From Tetrahymena thermophila SB210 (Eukaryota; Ciliophora; Oligohymenophorea; Hymenostomatida; Tetrahymenidae), in assembly GCF_000189635.1 (NCBI RefSeq), contig NW_002476121.1:186001-250000 (forward strand): a stretch of 64,000 nt of DNA, given 5' to 3'. Under the pieces are notes generated by a model. That model did no database searches and was not told the DNA's origin. It was given only the letters and a program-made list of their open reading frames with translations. Positions 1-11,857 of this stretch are shown here, one piece after another. How positions within the stretch are numbered: the stretch's first letter is position 1; each line of letters begins with the position of its first letter. Position numbers and translations under genes: made by a program.

Positions 1-1804
1 AAAACATTAATTATGGATTGTTTAATAGGTATTCAAATAAATATAGTGCTTTTTTTTCAATTAATTAGAATTTTACTAATCGGAGATTATTTATGTGAGC
101 TATAAATTGCTTAGCTTTTCATGTTTTTGGAGTTATACTTAGTATTATAATTTTATCAATCAAATGCAAGATGTAATTTAAGAAATATAGGTTTTTATTA
201 ATCTTTTCTTCTGTGAATACAGATATTGTATTATTTTGCTAAAAAGTAAAAACCTTCTATATATCAAATTATGTTAGAATGAAGCGCAATATTCTATTTT
301 AGATTATTCTATTTTGTTTAGGCTTGTATCTACTAAAAAATTATCTATCTATCCTTTAATATTATTCTGTTATAAATTATTAAAAATAGGTATTTATTTT
401 TATTAATTGCTTATAACTAACTAAACCTTTAGTTGGTGATTGATACAAATTAAATATTCTTATTTAGTTAGTGTTTGATAAAAAAGTTTAATAATCTAAT
501 AAAATGAACGATTATTAATGATTTAGATCATTTAATTATTCTTGGCTATAAATCTTAGGATTAAAGTAAAGGAAGATTAGATAAATCATATTAACTATTA
601 TTTTTACCAATTCACTAATTATAATCCGCTTTTTTCAATTTTTATAATTTTGATTTCATTCACTGCTATTGATAAATCGTATAACTAATATTTACACTTT
701 CCTAAAACCCAACCACAAAATGTTTTTAATAGATTTTTTACAAAAATTTTTATTTACATATTTAATGAAAAGCAAAACTTATAAAGCTTTAATAATTTTT
801 AAAATAAATTTTATTCATAGCAAACCAAGTAAATTCATATTTTGCAAACATTTTAATAAAACAATTAAATCTAATAACAATTTGAATTCTAATAATGATT
901 TAAAAATAAACTACTGTTTTGAGTAATAAACCATTTATATTTTAAATCATATTTAATTTATAAAAAATAATTGAATTACAAATTTATTTTTTTTAATTAA
1001 AAAAAATAATTATTACTTGATAAAGAAATTAATTTTTTCAAAGTCAAAAAAAAGAAAAAATTAAGATTTAATTAAAAAAAATAAATTTATTGGTTTTTAA
1101 ATGGTTTTTTGAAAATAAGCTTTTAATTAATTTAAGAGTAAATGAAATAATCAATTAGATAAAGAAATAATTTATTTTTTGTGTTAAAATCTTAAATAAC
1201 AAAATATTTACTTTTTCAGATTTAAAATAATTAAGTTCAACTTTAATACATATATTTATTTTTATGATTCTGTTTTAGATGATTAAAGAACAAAAAATTA
1301 AATGTTTAAGTAAAAAATAATATTAATTTTTTAAATATAATTTTAAATTTGGAAATTAATTTTATAATTTTTAAAATATAATTAAATTTAGAAATATTCG
1401 AATAGAAATAATTCAATGATTTTTAGATAATAAATAAATAAATAAAATTCTAATTATTTTCTAAGTTTTTTCCTGATAATCAATAAATTATTATTAATTC
1501 AAAATAAATGAAAGCGTAAATCTATTAAATGATGAATAATGAAAGAGAGAAGAAGAAATAATTTGTTAAAAATGATAGAAAAAAAAGGCATACATAATTA
1601 AAATTAAATGGAACTAGGGGAAAAATGCGAAAGAAAAAGCATATTAACATTAAAAGACAGAATGGTTAATTTATTTGGGTTGGGTGAAAATTGCTGAGGA
1701 CTAAATATCAAAGGCGAGTCAAAGATATTAAAAGATAATTAAAAAAAGGTAAAAAAGACTAATAAATTACATATATACAACAATATAAAGAAGAATAAAG
1801 AAAA
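1..1804. other. AT-rich intergenic DNA, 5' flank of RPS14
   Basis: No convincing coding region on either strand. A standard-code open frame at 669-926 has intergenic composition and no recognisable motif. The last 270 bases before the RPS14 start are purine-rich and slightly richer in G, as seen before other starts here, so the promoter and 5' UTR probably lie there. Confidence 0.5.
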
Positions 1805-3438
1805 ATGGTAATTTTAAACTTATAACATTTACCTTAACATAATCTAATCTTATTGAAGGTTCTTATAGCTCAATTACGGCTTCATCCAAAGCAAATCAAG
1901 AATCATTTTTTCATTTTTCAAAAAAAAACCACTTCATATAATTATCTTCATGCTACGCAATTTTTTTTTTCCTAGTTAGTTTATCATGATGATTTTAATT
2001 GTAGGAAGCTCTAACTAAATTTTCATCGAAAGTAAAGTAAGATGAACGATAATGGGAATTGTGACCAAAACAGCAAAAGAATAGGATATATCCAGTATAA
2101 ATAATAATGAAATATTACAAAAATAAAATAAATAATTTGGATGAATTTAACTTGTTGATTTGGTTGAATCTATTATGCAAATCTTAGTTTATATTGAGCT
2201 TTGATTGCTACGAATGATGTTAATTTAGCTTATAAGGATCTAAAATAAAGATGAGATAATAATATTTTAAAGCAAAATTTTATACTTTCAAGCTTACTAA
2301 AATATTTTAATTTAAAATCTTAGGCTCCCAAGAAGACTGCCCCCGTTCAAAAGGAAGTTATCTCCTATGGTCCCCCCAACGTTGGTGCTAACGAAAACGT
2401 TTTCGGTGTTTGCCACATCATGGCTACCTGGAACGATACTTTCATCCACGTTACCGATCTTTCCGGCAGAGAAACCCTCGTTAGAGTTACTGGTGGTATG
2501 AAGGTCAAGGCTGACAGAGAAGAATCCTCTCCTTACGCTGGTAATTATTCGCTTTTTATAGCAAAAACATAAATCAAACTATAGACTATCCTCCATTAAA
2601 TAATAATATCAATTATTAAGCAAATATGTTATAAATATATAAATCCTAAAGATTGGTATAACTTTGCAAGCAAATTTTATTAATAAGCAAAATGCTTTTG
2701 TAAATTGGAATTATCAGTAACATGATAAAAGTCCTAGCTTTAAATTAGATTTAGGTTAAATATTGTTCTAGCAAATAAATATGAATTAGAGAAAATATAC
2801 ATAAATAGATTATTTAGTATTATAAGTAAATATTTCAATTACAAGATTCAAGAATGAAGATAAGTTTTACTTCATAATAGAGCCTATAAAGTAGTTTGTT
2901 TAAATTAAATTTAAAAGCAATAAATAATAAGGAAAATATAATAAATACTCAGAGCATGAAAGGTGCTGTAACAATACTTGATACAATAAAATGAGAAAAA
3001 TGCAAAAATATTATAGATCAAAATAAAAACTTCTACTTACTCAACTATTTTTTTGTAAGTTATTTTAAAGCCTAATTCAATTATTATAAATTATGGCTTC
3101 AAATTTTATAACAGCTTGATAATATATTTAATGGATGAGATGATAATTTTATTGTAACCAAAGTTTTATCTGTAATTAATTAATATTTTATTTATAAAAT
3201 AGCTATGCAAGCTGCTATCGATGTCGTTAACAGATGCAAGGAATTAAAGATCAACGCTTTACACATTAAGTTAAGAGCTAAGGGTGGTGTTGAAACCAAG
3301 CAACCTGGTCCCGGTGCCCAATCTGCTTTAAGAGCTTTGGCCCGTTCTGGTATGAAAATTGGCAGAATCGAAGATGTTACCCCCATCCCTACCGATTCTA
3401 CCAGAAGAGAAGGTGGTCGTAGAGGTAGAAGATTGTGA
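1805..3438 (+). CDS. RPS14: 40S ribosomal protein S14 (uS11)
   Basis: Core protein of the small ribosomal subunit platform, bound to 18S rRNA near the mRNA exit. Three exons give 151 residues, the same length as human RPS14: 1805-1807 (ATG alone), 2324-2540 and 3203-3438. Introns are GTAATT..TTAG (516 nt) and GTAATT..ATAG (662 nt). Visible family motifs are [37 protein letters not shown], the Gly-rich [20 protein letters not shown] and the basic tail [11 protein letters not shown]. The start is fixed because exon 2 begins directly with APKK. Codon use in exons 2 and 3 is biased (GCT, AAG, GTT, ACC) and much less AT-rich than the neighbours, as expected for a highly expressed gene. No TAA or TAG codons occur inside. 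Confidence 0.97.
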
Positions 3439-4642
3439 TCAACCTAATTTTCATATTATATAAATCAATATCTTTTTTAAATATTGCTGAAATAATACTT
3501 ATAGCTATTTGTAATAATTTTAATATATTTAAGTATTTTATTCTGCTTATATATTATTTAAATCCACTTCTAAATTTATAAAAATCGTTTCTCATCATTT
3601 CAATTTAAAATATATGTGCTTCTACATTCAAATATGAATGCATACATATTCACACAAAAAAAACAATCAAACAAGCAAGCAAAAAAATCTATTTAATATT
3701 TTCATTATTTCAAATAAAAATATTTAAGAGTAAAGAAAGTGTTCAAAAGTTAAAAAAAATATACTAAGATTTTTAATTTTAGAACTGAACAAATTTAAAT
3801 TGGTGTTTCGCTTGAGTGTTAATTTATCTTTTTTATTTTTAGATATTCTTTAAATGTAACTTTTAATAATATTAACAAATAAATATAATTTGAAATAAAA
3901 TGGTTGTTTTTTGTTGAAGCTGAATATAATAAATAATAAAATAATTTATTTTTAGTATTAATCATGATATATTATATAATTTTTATCAAATAACCAAACT
4001 ATTTTAAAATATTACATAATTTCAATTTTATGTCTATTATTTTTCAGTTAAAAAATAATTTAATTTTCAAATAAACTAAGGTAAAATTTAAAATAATTTT
4101 GATTAAATTTTTCAAAATAAAACTTTTGGCTAAAAATTTTAGCAAATAAATTAAAAATAATCTGAAACATTTTGATAACGCAAGCATTATCTATATGAAA
4201 TAACTTTAGTCTTTAATTAACATGCATTTAAAATATAATCAAATAATTTTAAAAAGTAAAAAGTTTTCTAAAATAAAAATATAGAATTATATTCTATCTT
4301 TTAAAATAAGAATAAATATTATTCGTTGAATCACTATAAATTTTATATGTTTAGTTTGTGCTTGCTAATATTTTGTTATATAACGATTTTTTATTTTAGT
4401 CAGCAATTATTAAATATTCAATTAATTATGTTTTAGTATACTAAAAAACTTATAATTTGTATAAAACATAATCTATATTTTCTAAATAATAATATTTAAT
4501 TATTGATACACTCTCAGTATCTAAAAAATAAATTGTTACTTTTAACTTTAAAAATAGATAGGTATCAGCAATATCAATAAAAATTTCATACAGTAGCATA
4601 GAATAATTAAAGGTTGATATACTTAAAAGCTAACAAATATTT
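3439..4642. other. AT-rich intergenic DNA
   Basis: 3' flank of RPS14 and 5' flank of the next gene. I see no coding signal, RNA gene or notable repeat. Confidence 0.5.
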
Positions 4643-6123
4643 ATGAATAGTTAGGAGCAGTTTCTTGATAGCATCAATGAGCTTTTAGATAAGTAGAAAT
4701 AGTTTAATTTAATTTTGGCATATATCATTACTGAAATTTCTCAAAAACAACAATCCATCTAACATAATCTAAAAAATTTACCATTATTATTTGGTTTAAA
4801 TAAACTAGGTATTTTTAAAGCGATAACCAATACTAAGAGCATGATTAAATTTATATTGCTTTTCAAGATTTAGAATGGGAGGATATTTTTGAGTGGGCAA
4901 ACTAGGAATTGTTGAAGCTTAATAGGATTAAAAATACTACAAGTTATTAAGATCTTAATCAAAGAGTTTACATATTATTTAAAAAAATCTAAAAGTAATT
5001 CTATAGATTTAATGAAGAGGTACATTTAATATTATTTATATATTAGAAATCCAAATTTTTTATTTTTTTCTTAATTATTTACAATAAATTATTTTTTTAT
5101 TTTAGGAAAAGTAAAGCATTTAATAAATAATAATAATTCAAAGCTTAGAGTTCTTATTAAAAAATAATTATAAACAAAACATACAGCTATGTCTTGAATT
5201 GACTTAAATTGTAATTAGAATATTATTTTTTTTAAATATTTCTATCATTTTAATTGTTTATCTATTAGATTGTATAAAAGCATCCTAAGAATGTCGAAAT
5301 TCTTTATTTAGTAAGCAGTATATACTATAAGGCGAAACAATATGAAGAAGCAATGTAAAATATTGAATTAAGTCTTCTTTTTGTTTGGATTTAGCTCTGT
5401 CTTTAAAACTATTTTAATATATATTAGGAAATATTTGCTGGAATGCAAAAGTGAGTGCCAAACTTAAATATAAAAGTAAAATGTAAACTAACTAGAAGCT
5501 TAAATATAAAATAAGTAATCCTAAATGTAAAATAATGATAGCAATAAGTAATAAGATTCAATAGCTTAGGATCTATTAAAAGATAGTTGTTATATAGATA
5601 TTAATTGCACAAATTCTTAAGTAATTCTATTAATTTAACAATATTATAGTAATTATTTTTTAAAAAATAATTACTTTAACAGATAGATACAGAAAGAGGT
5701 TCAGTAAAATCAAAAAAAAAGAAAACTTAAAACAATTTTGCTATTGATTCTGACGATTCAAGTTATCAAGATACACCTGAAAAAAGAAAATAAATATAAT
5801 AATAGAGTTCTCAATAAAAAATTTTAAAATATAATGATGAATGGGAAGAAGCTGAAAAATATGGATATTTTAAAGTATTTGTATATTCTTATAATGTGTT
5901 AAAATCGAAACTCGGAACATGTTAAAAGAGGAAAAGGGATCCTAAATAAATGTTCCCTTCAGCAACACAGCCTACTTAGTCTGGATTATCAGCTCATGAA
6001 ATATCATAATAAAAAATTCATAATTAATCAGAAATGAAATCTCCTGATAAAATATATCGCAATTCAAGAACCGATATTGAGTTAAATGATAATAAAGATT
6101 ATATAAAACATTAAGAACCATGA
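4643..6123 (+). CDS. hypothetical protein with TPR-like segment
   Basis: Unrecognised gene of about seven exons. It opens MNSQEQFLDSINELLDKQ. Introns run about 4809-4866 (GTATTT..CAAG), from GTACAT to TTTTAG near 5104, from GTAATT to ATTAG near 5269, from GTAAAA (splitting an ATG codon at about 5357) to ATTAG near 5427, and from GTAATT to TTTAACAG near 5681. The middle reads as paired helices typical of tetratricopeptide repeats, for example VEILYLVSSIYYKAKQYEEA followed by MKYLLECKSE. This is followed by a Gln/Asn-rich low-complexity linker and a charged Lys-rich tail ending at TGA. A TPR-type protein-binding role is an inference. Exon borders were chosen to keep coding-like frames and could be off by a few codons. 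Confidence 0.65.
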
Positions 6124-6745
6124 ATAACTTTCCAAAATAAAGAAGGAAATCCAACAATATTAGGGTTCTTAATTTATGCACAGAATTTTTTAAAAATAAA
6201 CCACATAAATACTTTAAGCTATGAAAAAATTAAAAACTCAAAATAAAAAAGCATATTACTGCTATGCCTACAATATTGTATGTCTAGCTAAATTTAGTTA
6301 TAAAAGCTTACTGTTTTGATGTTATTTTTTAATTTTTTATTACAGTATAATAGTGTGTAAGTTAAAAATAAAATTTGTATTTTTATCTTGTAAAAATAAA
6401 TAATTGTTATTTATCAATTAATTTAAACGATTATCTCTAAGAAAGAGATATTTTTAAAATTGAATGATCATAAAACAATTTTAACATTAAAAATTAATTA
6501 TTTAATTATTTTTTTTATAAGAAAAAAAAAGTAAAAATTTAAAATACAAAAATTAATTTTAGATATTGATTAATATTTTGATAATATTTTTTTTTGAATC
6601 AATCATAATGATTTTGAAATAAATAAAAATATACATTAAGTTATGTAAAATATAAAGACATTTAGTAAATAATTTAGGTTAAGATTATTAAATAGTTTAT
6701 CAATCAATTATTTCGCAGAAAAAAATCTCAAAAAATTATAATATT
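6124..6745. other. AT-rich intergenic DNA between convergent genes
   Basis: The shared 3' flank of the TPR-like gene (+) and the following minus-strand gene. No coding signal seen. Confidence 0.45.
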
Positions 6746-8169
6746 TCATAAAAATGACATTGATAACAACGAGTTTCCCCTTTAAGCTTTTTATAAATTT
6801 TATTATTTATATCTGTCATGTCTTATCATGAAAGAAACCTCATTCTCATTTAAAATTCTACTACCTCCTATTGAACTTTATCTCTTCTTTCTATCTCTGG
6901 ATTATAAAGAGTTGTTTTTGGATTTTAATATTAAAATTATTAAAATTTTACTTATCATATATATGCATTTTTTCTTTTGTTGATGGATACAGTAGAGCTA
7001 CTAATGGTGATCTAGCATTATATGAACCACAAGGAGTATTTTTAATAAACATTGGCTTGATTTCTGACTTTTCAGCATTCATTTATAACTTTATATTTAA
7101 ACTTTAAAAATGGTTGGACTTTTCAATAAATGTAATTTTCTTACTTTGGAACATTAAATCTTTATTCAACCTTTTATATTATTTTTTCAGGGTTTTCTTT
7201 TTTTAGATCTCCTGCATCATTCATTTAAGGAAATTTTTTAATATATTCATCTACAATATGTCTTCTTTTTTGCATGTTAAAAGTATTCGTCCTAAATAAT
7301 CTATTAATTTCTAATTTAAAAATATAAAAAAACTTAAATTAATGCTATCAATTTTATTATAAATCTCATTAATTACCTTCTTTAACTTTCTTATAATCAT
7401 GTCTATCAAAAAACTCTTCCATAATTCTCTCTAGAATATATATCATACTATCAAAAAAATTTTAATCTTTATTGCGATCCCTAAGATTTCCCCAATGAAG
7501 TATGACAAGACTGTATGCTATGCTCTTAAATATAAATTTAAAATATTAGTTAAAGTAAAAATAATTTAGACAATCAATATTTTTACACATTCTTTTGCTT
7601 TTGCTGTAATTCTTTATATTTCTGAAGCTAACAGTTAAGGTGGAGCGTTAATCCTTTAATTTTTTAGAAGATTTTGTTGAAAATCTAAATTAGAGTGATA
7701 CATGTCAAAATAAATTAATACCTATCTTTTGCTTCCTCCTCTAAAATACTATGTTTTTTTTCTATTTTATTCAAATCCTATCAATAAGAAAATCTTAAAT
7801 TAATTTCAATTCCATTTTATGATATTAATTTTTTTTACAGTACAGTAGTCATATATTGAAACTATCAACCTTAAAAAGTCTTTACTTTTTAAAAATATTT
7901 AAAATCTTCCCTATATCATTAAATCCTTTTGTTCTTTTTTTTCTTTTTTCATCTTTGCGAATTTTTCCTCTATTTATATAGTATTTTTTTGACATTTAAC
8001 TCGAAATAAAATTAAAGATATAATGTTGTTGAATTCAATTATTACTTATGACTTAAATAAACTTTTCTTCTAATTCTGTAAATTTTTCCTCAGGTCTTTT
8101 GAAGTTATAGAAAATAGAGATAATAAAAACTATTTTAATTCGTTCTAACATACTCGCTTAGATTTGCAT
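6746..8169 (-). CDS. conserved hypothetical protein, possibly PPP1R36-like
   Basis: Multi-exon minus-strand gene; the stop is the complement of 6746-6748 and the start (MQIQASMLERIKI) is at 8169. Coding-like exons in order hold KRTKGFNDIGKILNIFKKQR, KIEKKHSILEEEAKD, RINAPPQLLASEIQRITAKA, CSIAYSLVILHWGNLRDRNK, then EEINRLFRTNTFNMQKRRHI, the separate exon ARSPLVALLYPSTKEK and a basic tail. The helical core followed by INRLFRTNTFN and RSPLVALLYPS reminds me of protein phosphatase 1 regulatory subunit 36, a protein of ciliated and flagellated organisms, but this is from memory of the family's look and is weak. The splice between KENPEKII and the RSPL exon is unresolved: phase does not match for the most obvious donor. 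An open frame on the other strand at 6871-7107 is a shadow. Confidence 0.5.
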
Positions 8170-8848
8170 CGTTTTTAACTTATGGTAAGTGAGAACTAAA
8201 TGTTATTCTTCTCTAATTATTGCTGATATTACTTTAATTCATTTAGTCAAATTAAACAACTATATTAATCAATCAAATTATAAATTATACTTAAGAAAGT
8301 AAAATTAAAAATTTTGTTAATTTTTGATCATTCAATAAATATCTTATAAAACTATCAAAATGAACAAATAAATGTTTTTGAATTACTCAACAATTTAAAA
8401 TAATTTAATATGAAAACAGCTGTGTAAAATATATTTAAATAATAATTATTTTTATAAAAATTAATTTTAAGAAATCTAAAATATTTCATTTATTTTAACT
8501 AAAATATATCTGTGCTCAAAAAATATAAAGCCCATCCCATATTTATATTTGTTTATTTAAGTGCAAAAGCTTAGTGTTATAAATGTCAACTATACTTTAA
8601 AATATTTAATTTCTTTGAACTCAATTAATTAAAAATTCAATTATAAATAAATGAAAAGAAATCTTTACATTTTGAAGGGATTCATTCATATATATTTCTT
8701 GTTTTAATAAAGAATGAAGAAAAAGAAAAAAAGAAAGAGAGAGATTTTTAAAGAAATCTTGAAATAAAGGAAAAGAAGAAAATAATAAAAAAATAAAAAT
8801 AAAAGAGCTAAGAAAAAGAAAATTTAGATACGCAAAAAAGGATTAGAA
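8170..8848. other. AT-rich divergent intergenic DNA
   Basis: Promoter-side spacer between a minus-strand gene and a plus-strand gene. The last 120 bases before 8849 are strongly purine-rich (A/G tracts), a likely 5' UTR. Nothing else seen. Confidence 0.45.
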
Positions 8849-10051
8849 ATGAACGTCACTGGTATACAATTATTACATTAAAATTTAGTTTTTAAAAATT
8901 GAAATTAAGTTTCAAATAAGTAAAATTATTTTATAAAAATATGAAAAGGTGCTGGTCTTACTCACGTCAAGTAAAAAATAATTCAAAATTAGTGCAAATA
9001 TTTTAAGCAACATACTATCCATAGCTTATTTCTTAATGATAATTTGATGATTAATTCATAATTATTGCAGAATTAATTTCAAAATATTTTTAGAAAATTA
9101 ATAAATGGCAAATATAAGAAAGACTTTCTCAAACAAAAAGAATACAAAAACTGAATATTTTTCTTTTGTTAATGTTGTTTTTTTTCTAAAATATCATAGG
9201 GATTTCCATTCCGATGAAATGAGAGTTTTCAGAGGAGGTAATTATTTCAATATTATATTAATTAAAAATATTTTGTGTATCCAACTTTTTAAGGATGCAT
9301 AAATAAATAATATAGATTTGATTGAATTTCTGATATTAAAGTTATTTTTAAATTGAATTTAGGTCTCAGACATATTGCTGATAAGCAAGGTAACTTAATC
9401 TATGGATCTGTCAATAGTTCCGTCAGATATTATCACGATAAGATGTCTTACGAAAGAGTAAATAATTATTTAAATAAAATATTGTTGCAAAGTAGCATAC
9501 GAATAAAAAATAATTACAAAATTAAATTTAGCAATTAAGCTTAATGGTAAAATTATTTTTGATAAAACAATTAGGGTTTCATTTAACACTCTAGATCTCC
9601 TTCTAACTAATTCATTAACTTCCACTTTATGCTCGGTGGTTTCAGAACCTACGTTCTTGAAAGATTCTTCAAGCAAGTCTGGTACAGAAGAAATATTAGA
9701 ACTTTCTGGTTCCCTGTCTTAATTTCCTACACATGTAAGAGATTTATTTAATATAAAAGGCATTTTATATTTAGTTTTAAATTATTGTCATTAAATTTTT
9801 CATAAATTATTTTAAATGTCAAAAATGATTATGACTTAAAATATAATTTGAGGTTAAAATTTCAGATATCTTTAAAGATTAATTCTGAAATATTAAATAA
9901 TTTAAATGAAACTCAAATATAAATATCTTTGAAATATATAAAAAACTATTTTTAATTAAAATATTAAATAATTTTTTTTATTTTAGCTGGTTGCATCACC
10001 ATGAGAATGTACGATAACAACTGTTACGATTACTTCTATTTCTCTGACTGA
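8849..10051 (+). CDS. small membrane protein, possibly mitochondrial complex subunit
   Basis: Six exons encode only 130 residues: 8849-8861, 8949-8970, 9200-9237, 9363-9457, 9575-9734 and 9987-10051. Total 393 nt, in phase throughout, with GT..AG at each border. The product starts MNVTGAGLTHVKDFHSDEMR, continues with RHIADKQGNLIYGSV, and has one candidate membrane or amphipathic segment around IRTFWFPVLISYTSGCI, flanked by Arg/Tyr-rich sequence (RTYVLERFFKQVWYRRN) and ending in an acidic Asn/Tyr tail. I do not recognise the family. Size, one hydrophobic segment and basic aromatic flanks are like the many small accessory subunits of ciliate respiratory complexes; that role is inference. The two first coding exons are only 13 and 22 nt. 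Confidence 0.72.
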
Positions 10052-10858
10052 TCTAATTATTTACCTATCTATCTTTCAAATGCAATTCTATAATTTTGTT
10101 AATACATGCTTTGAGTTGCCTAAAAGATTGATAAGAAGTTGAAAATTAAAAAGGATAAACACTTATTTTTAAGTTCTAATTTTAAGTACGAGTTATATGT
10201 GTGTATCTTTTAAAAGATTTTCTAAAATCACTCATCTATCTAATTGATAAATCGAATCTTCTTTATTTACTTTGAATTTTAATTTTTTTTTATAGCTTTA
10301 ATAGTATGAAATTTAAATTAATTGTAGATTAATTGAATTAAATAATATGAACTAAATAAATGAAATAAGTAAAAATGATTTCTTTTTTTTAAATTAAAAC
10401 TTTAAAAGAGAATCTTATAAATTTTTTAATAAAATTGTTAAATGTAAATTTATTTTAGTATTTATTATCAGTTTAAAAAAGTAGAGATTGATTGTTATTA
10501 TTATAAAGAATTATAGGATATTATAAATAACATATTGAAAATAGAATATGGTAAAAAGGAACATATATCAAAAAGTAGAAACAAAAAGGTAAATTTAATC
10601 AAAATCTAAAAAGAATAAAATATAAGCACAAAAATTCAAACCAATAAGTGGAATAGAAGTAATTCAAAAAGAAGAAGATATTTTGATCAATCATTAAAAA
10701 ATTAATTTATATCTAAAATTTTGTCACTCAATAGAATATATATTTAAACATTATCAGAAAATTTTCAATAACTCCTTATTCTTTAATAAAGAAAATACAA
10801 TTATCGATATAATTTTATAGCTACTAATTTAAATAAATCAGACAGATTAAAAATAGAA
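10052..10858. other. AT-rich intergenic DNA
   Basis: No supported gene. A TGA-free frame from about 10548 runs into the next gene out of frame and is probably chance (see rejected items). Confidence 0.45.
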
Positions 10859-11857
10859 ATGGAAGAGTCTAAAGGTGTATAGTTTTTTGATGTTGAGAGC
10901 TTCCCTCCATAAAAGTTATTTGAGCTAGCTGAAGAAAATTTTGTTAAAGTTAATTATGCAGATGCAGAATACTACTATTAGCTATGTATTTAAAAAGATC
11001 CTGAGTAAGAAGAAGCTGTTTCTTAGTATGCTGAGTGCTTGAAGACTTAAGGCAAATTCGAGCAATCAATTGAAGTTTTGAAAAAGGCTATTGAGCGTAG
11101 ATTTAATTAAACTGGAGCTCATGGAGGTGATTATAAGAAATATTTGTAATTAGCTGAGTTAATGGATGGCGAAGAAAGTATTAAGTTATATGAGTAAGGT
11201 ATTAAGCTCATACAAGAAGGTGTAATGAATGGAACTCTAAATCATGAAAACAAGGATGTTAAAAGAGATTTGAGTGAAGCATTTTCTGGGCTTGCTGAAG
11301 TCTTTTAAACTGATTTCCTTCATTTAGCAGAAAGTGAGCCTAAAGTTGTTGAATGCATCTAAAAAGCTATGGAAGCAGATCCTACTGCACTTGATGCTCA
11401 CCTTTAATAAACTAATTATTATCTCAATAAAGAAAATGAAGAAGAAGCAAAAAAATCAATAAAAATAGTTATAGATGGTTTAGCTAATATGAAAGAAGAC
11501 GATGATAGTTATGATGACAGTTTTAAGCTAAACGCTGCTAAATTATGTGTTGAAGTCAGTGAATTTTCTCTTCCTATTCCAATTTTAGAAACACTTGTAT
11601 TATCTAACGATAGTAACTACGAAGCATATTATATGTTAGCATATTGCCATTACAAGACTTAGAATTACTATACAGCTCTTGAATATACTGAGTCTCTCTT
11701 AGCTAAAAAAGATTTATAAGAAGACGAAGAAATTTTTACTGCTACTTAAGAACTTAAGGATGAGTTAGATAAATAAGATTTCAACTAGGCTAAGGATGCA
11801 AATGATATGGAAGGCTAATAAGAAGGAGAAGAAGAAGACTGGATGGATTTAGAGTGA
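10859..11857 (+). CDS. TPR protein, Acl4-like ribosome assembly chaperone
   Basis: Intronless, 332 residues, opening MEESKGVQFFDVESFPPQ. N-terminal tetratricopeptide units are clear: AEENFVKVNYADAEYYYQLC, then QYAECLKTQGKFEQSIEVL, with later helices AYYMLAYCHYKTQNYYTALE. The C-terminus is acidic and ends EEEDWMDLE. TPR arrangement, length and the acidic Trp-containing tail fit Acl4, the dedicated chaperone that holds newly made ribosomal protein uL4 (RPL4) before assembly; that family assignment is inference from the pattern. Many in-frame TAA and TAG codons sit at positions where Gln is plausible. If correct, it is the second ribosome-related gene in the first 12 kb, though not co-transcribed with RPS14. 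Confidence 0.75.

Noticed and set aside
669-926. Standard-code open frame of 85 codons
   Set aside because: Composition equals the AT-rich spacer; no motif; the organism does not use TAA/TAG as stops, so the frame's standard-code end has no meaning.
6871-7107. Plus-strand open frame of 78 codons
   Set aside because: It is the antisense of exons in the minus-strand gene 6746-8169, whose reverse frame gives coherent sequence such as RSPLVALLYPS.
10548-11040. TGA-free frame starting MVKRNIYQKVETKR before the Acl4-like gene
   Set aside because: It overlaps that gene out of frame and loses coding character; chance openness is common when TGA is the only stop. A 5' UTR is more likely.
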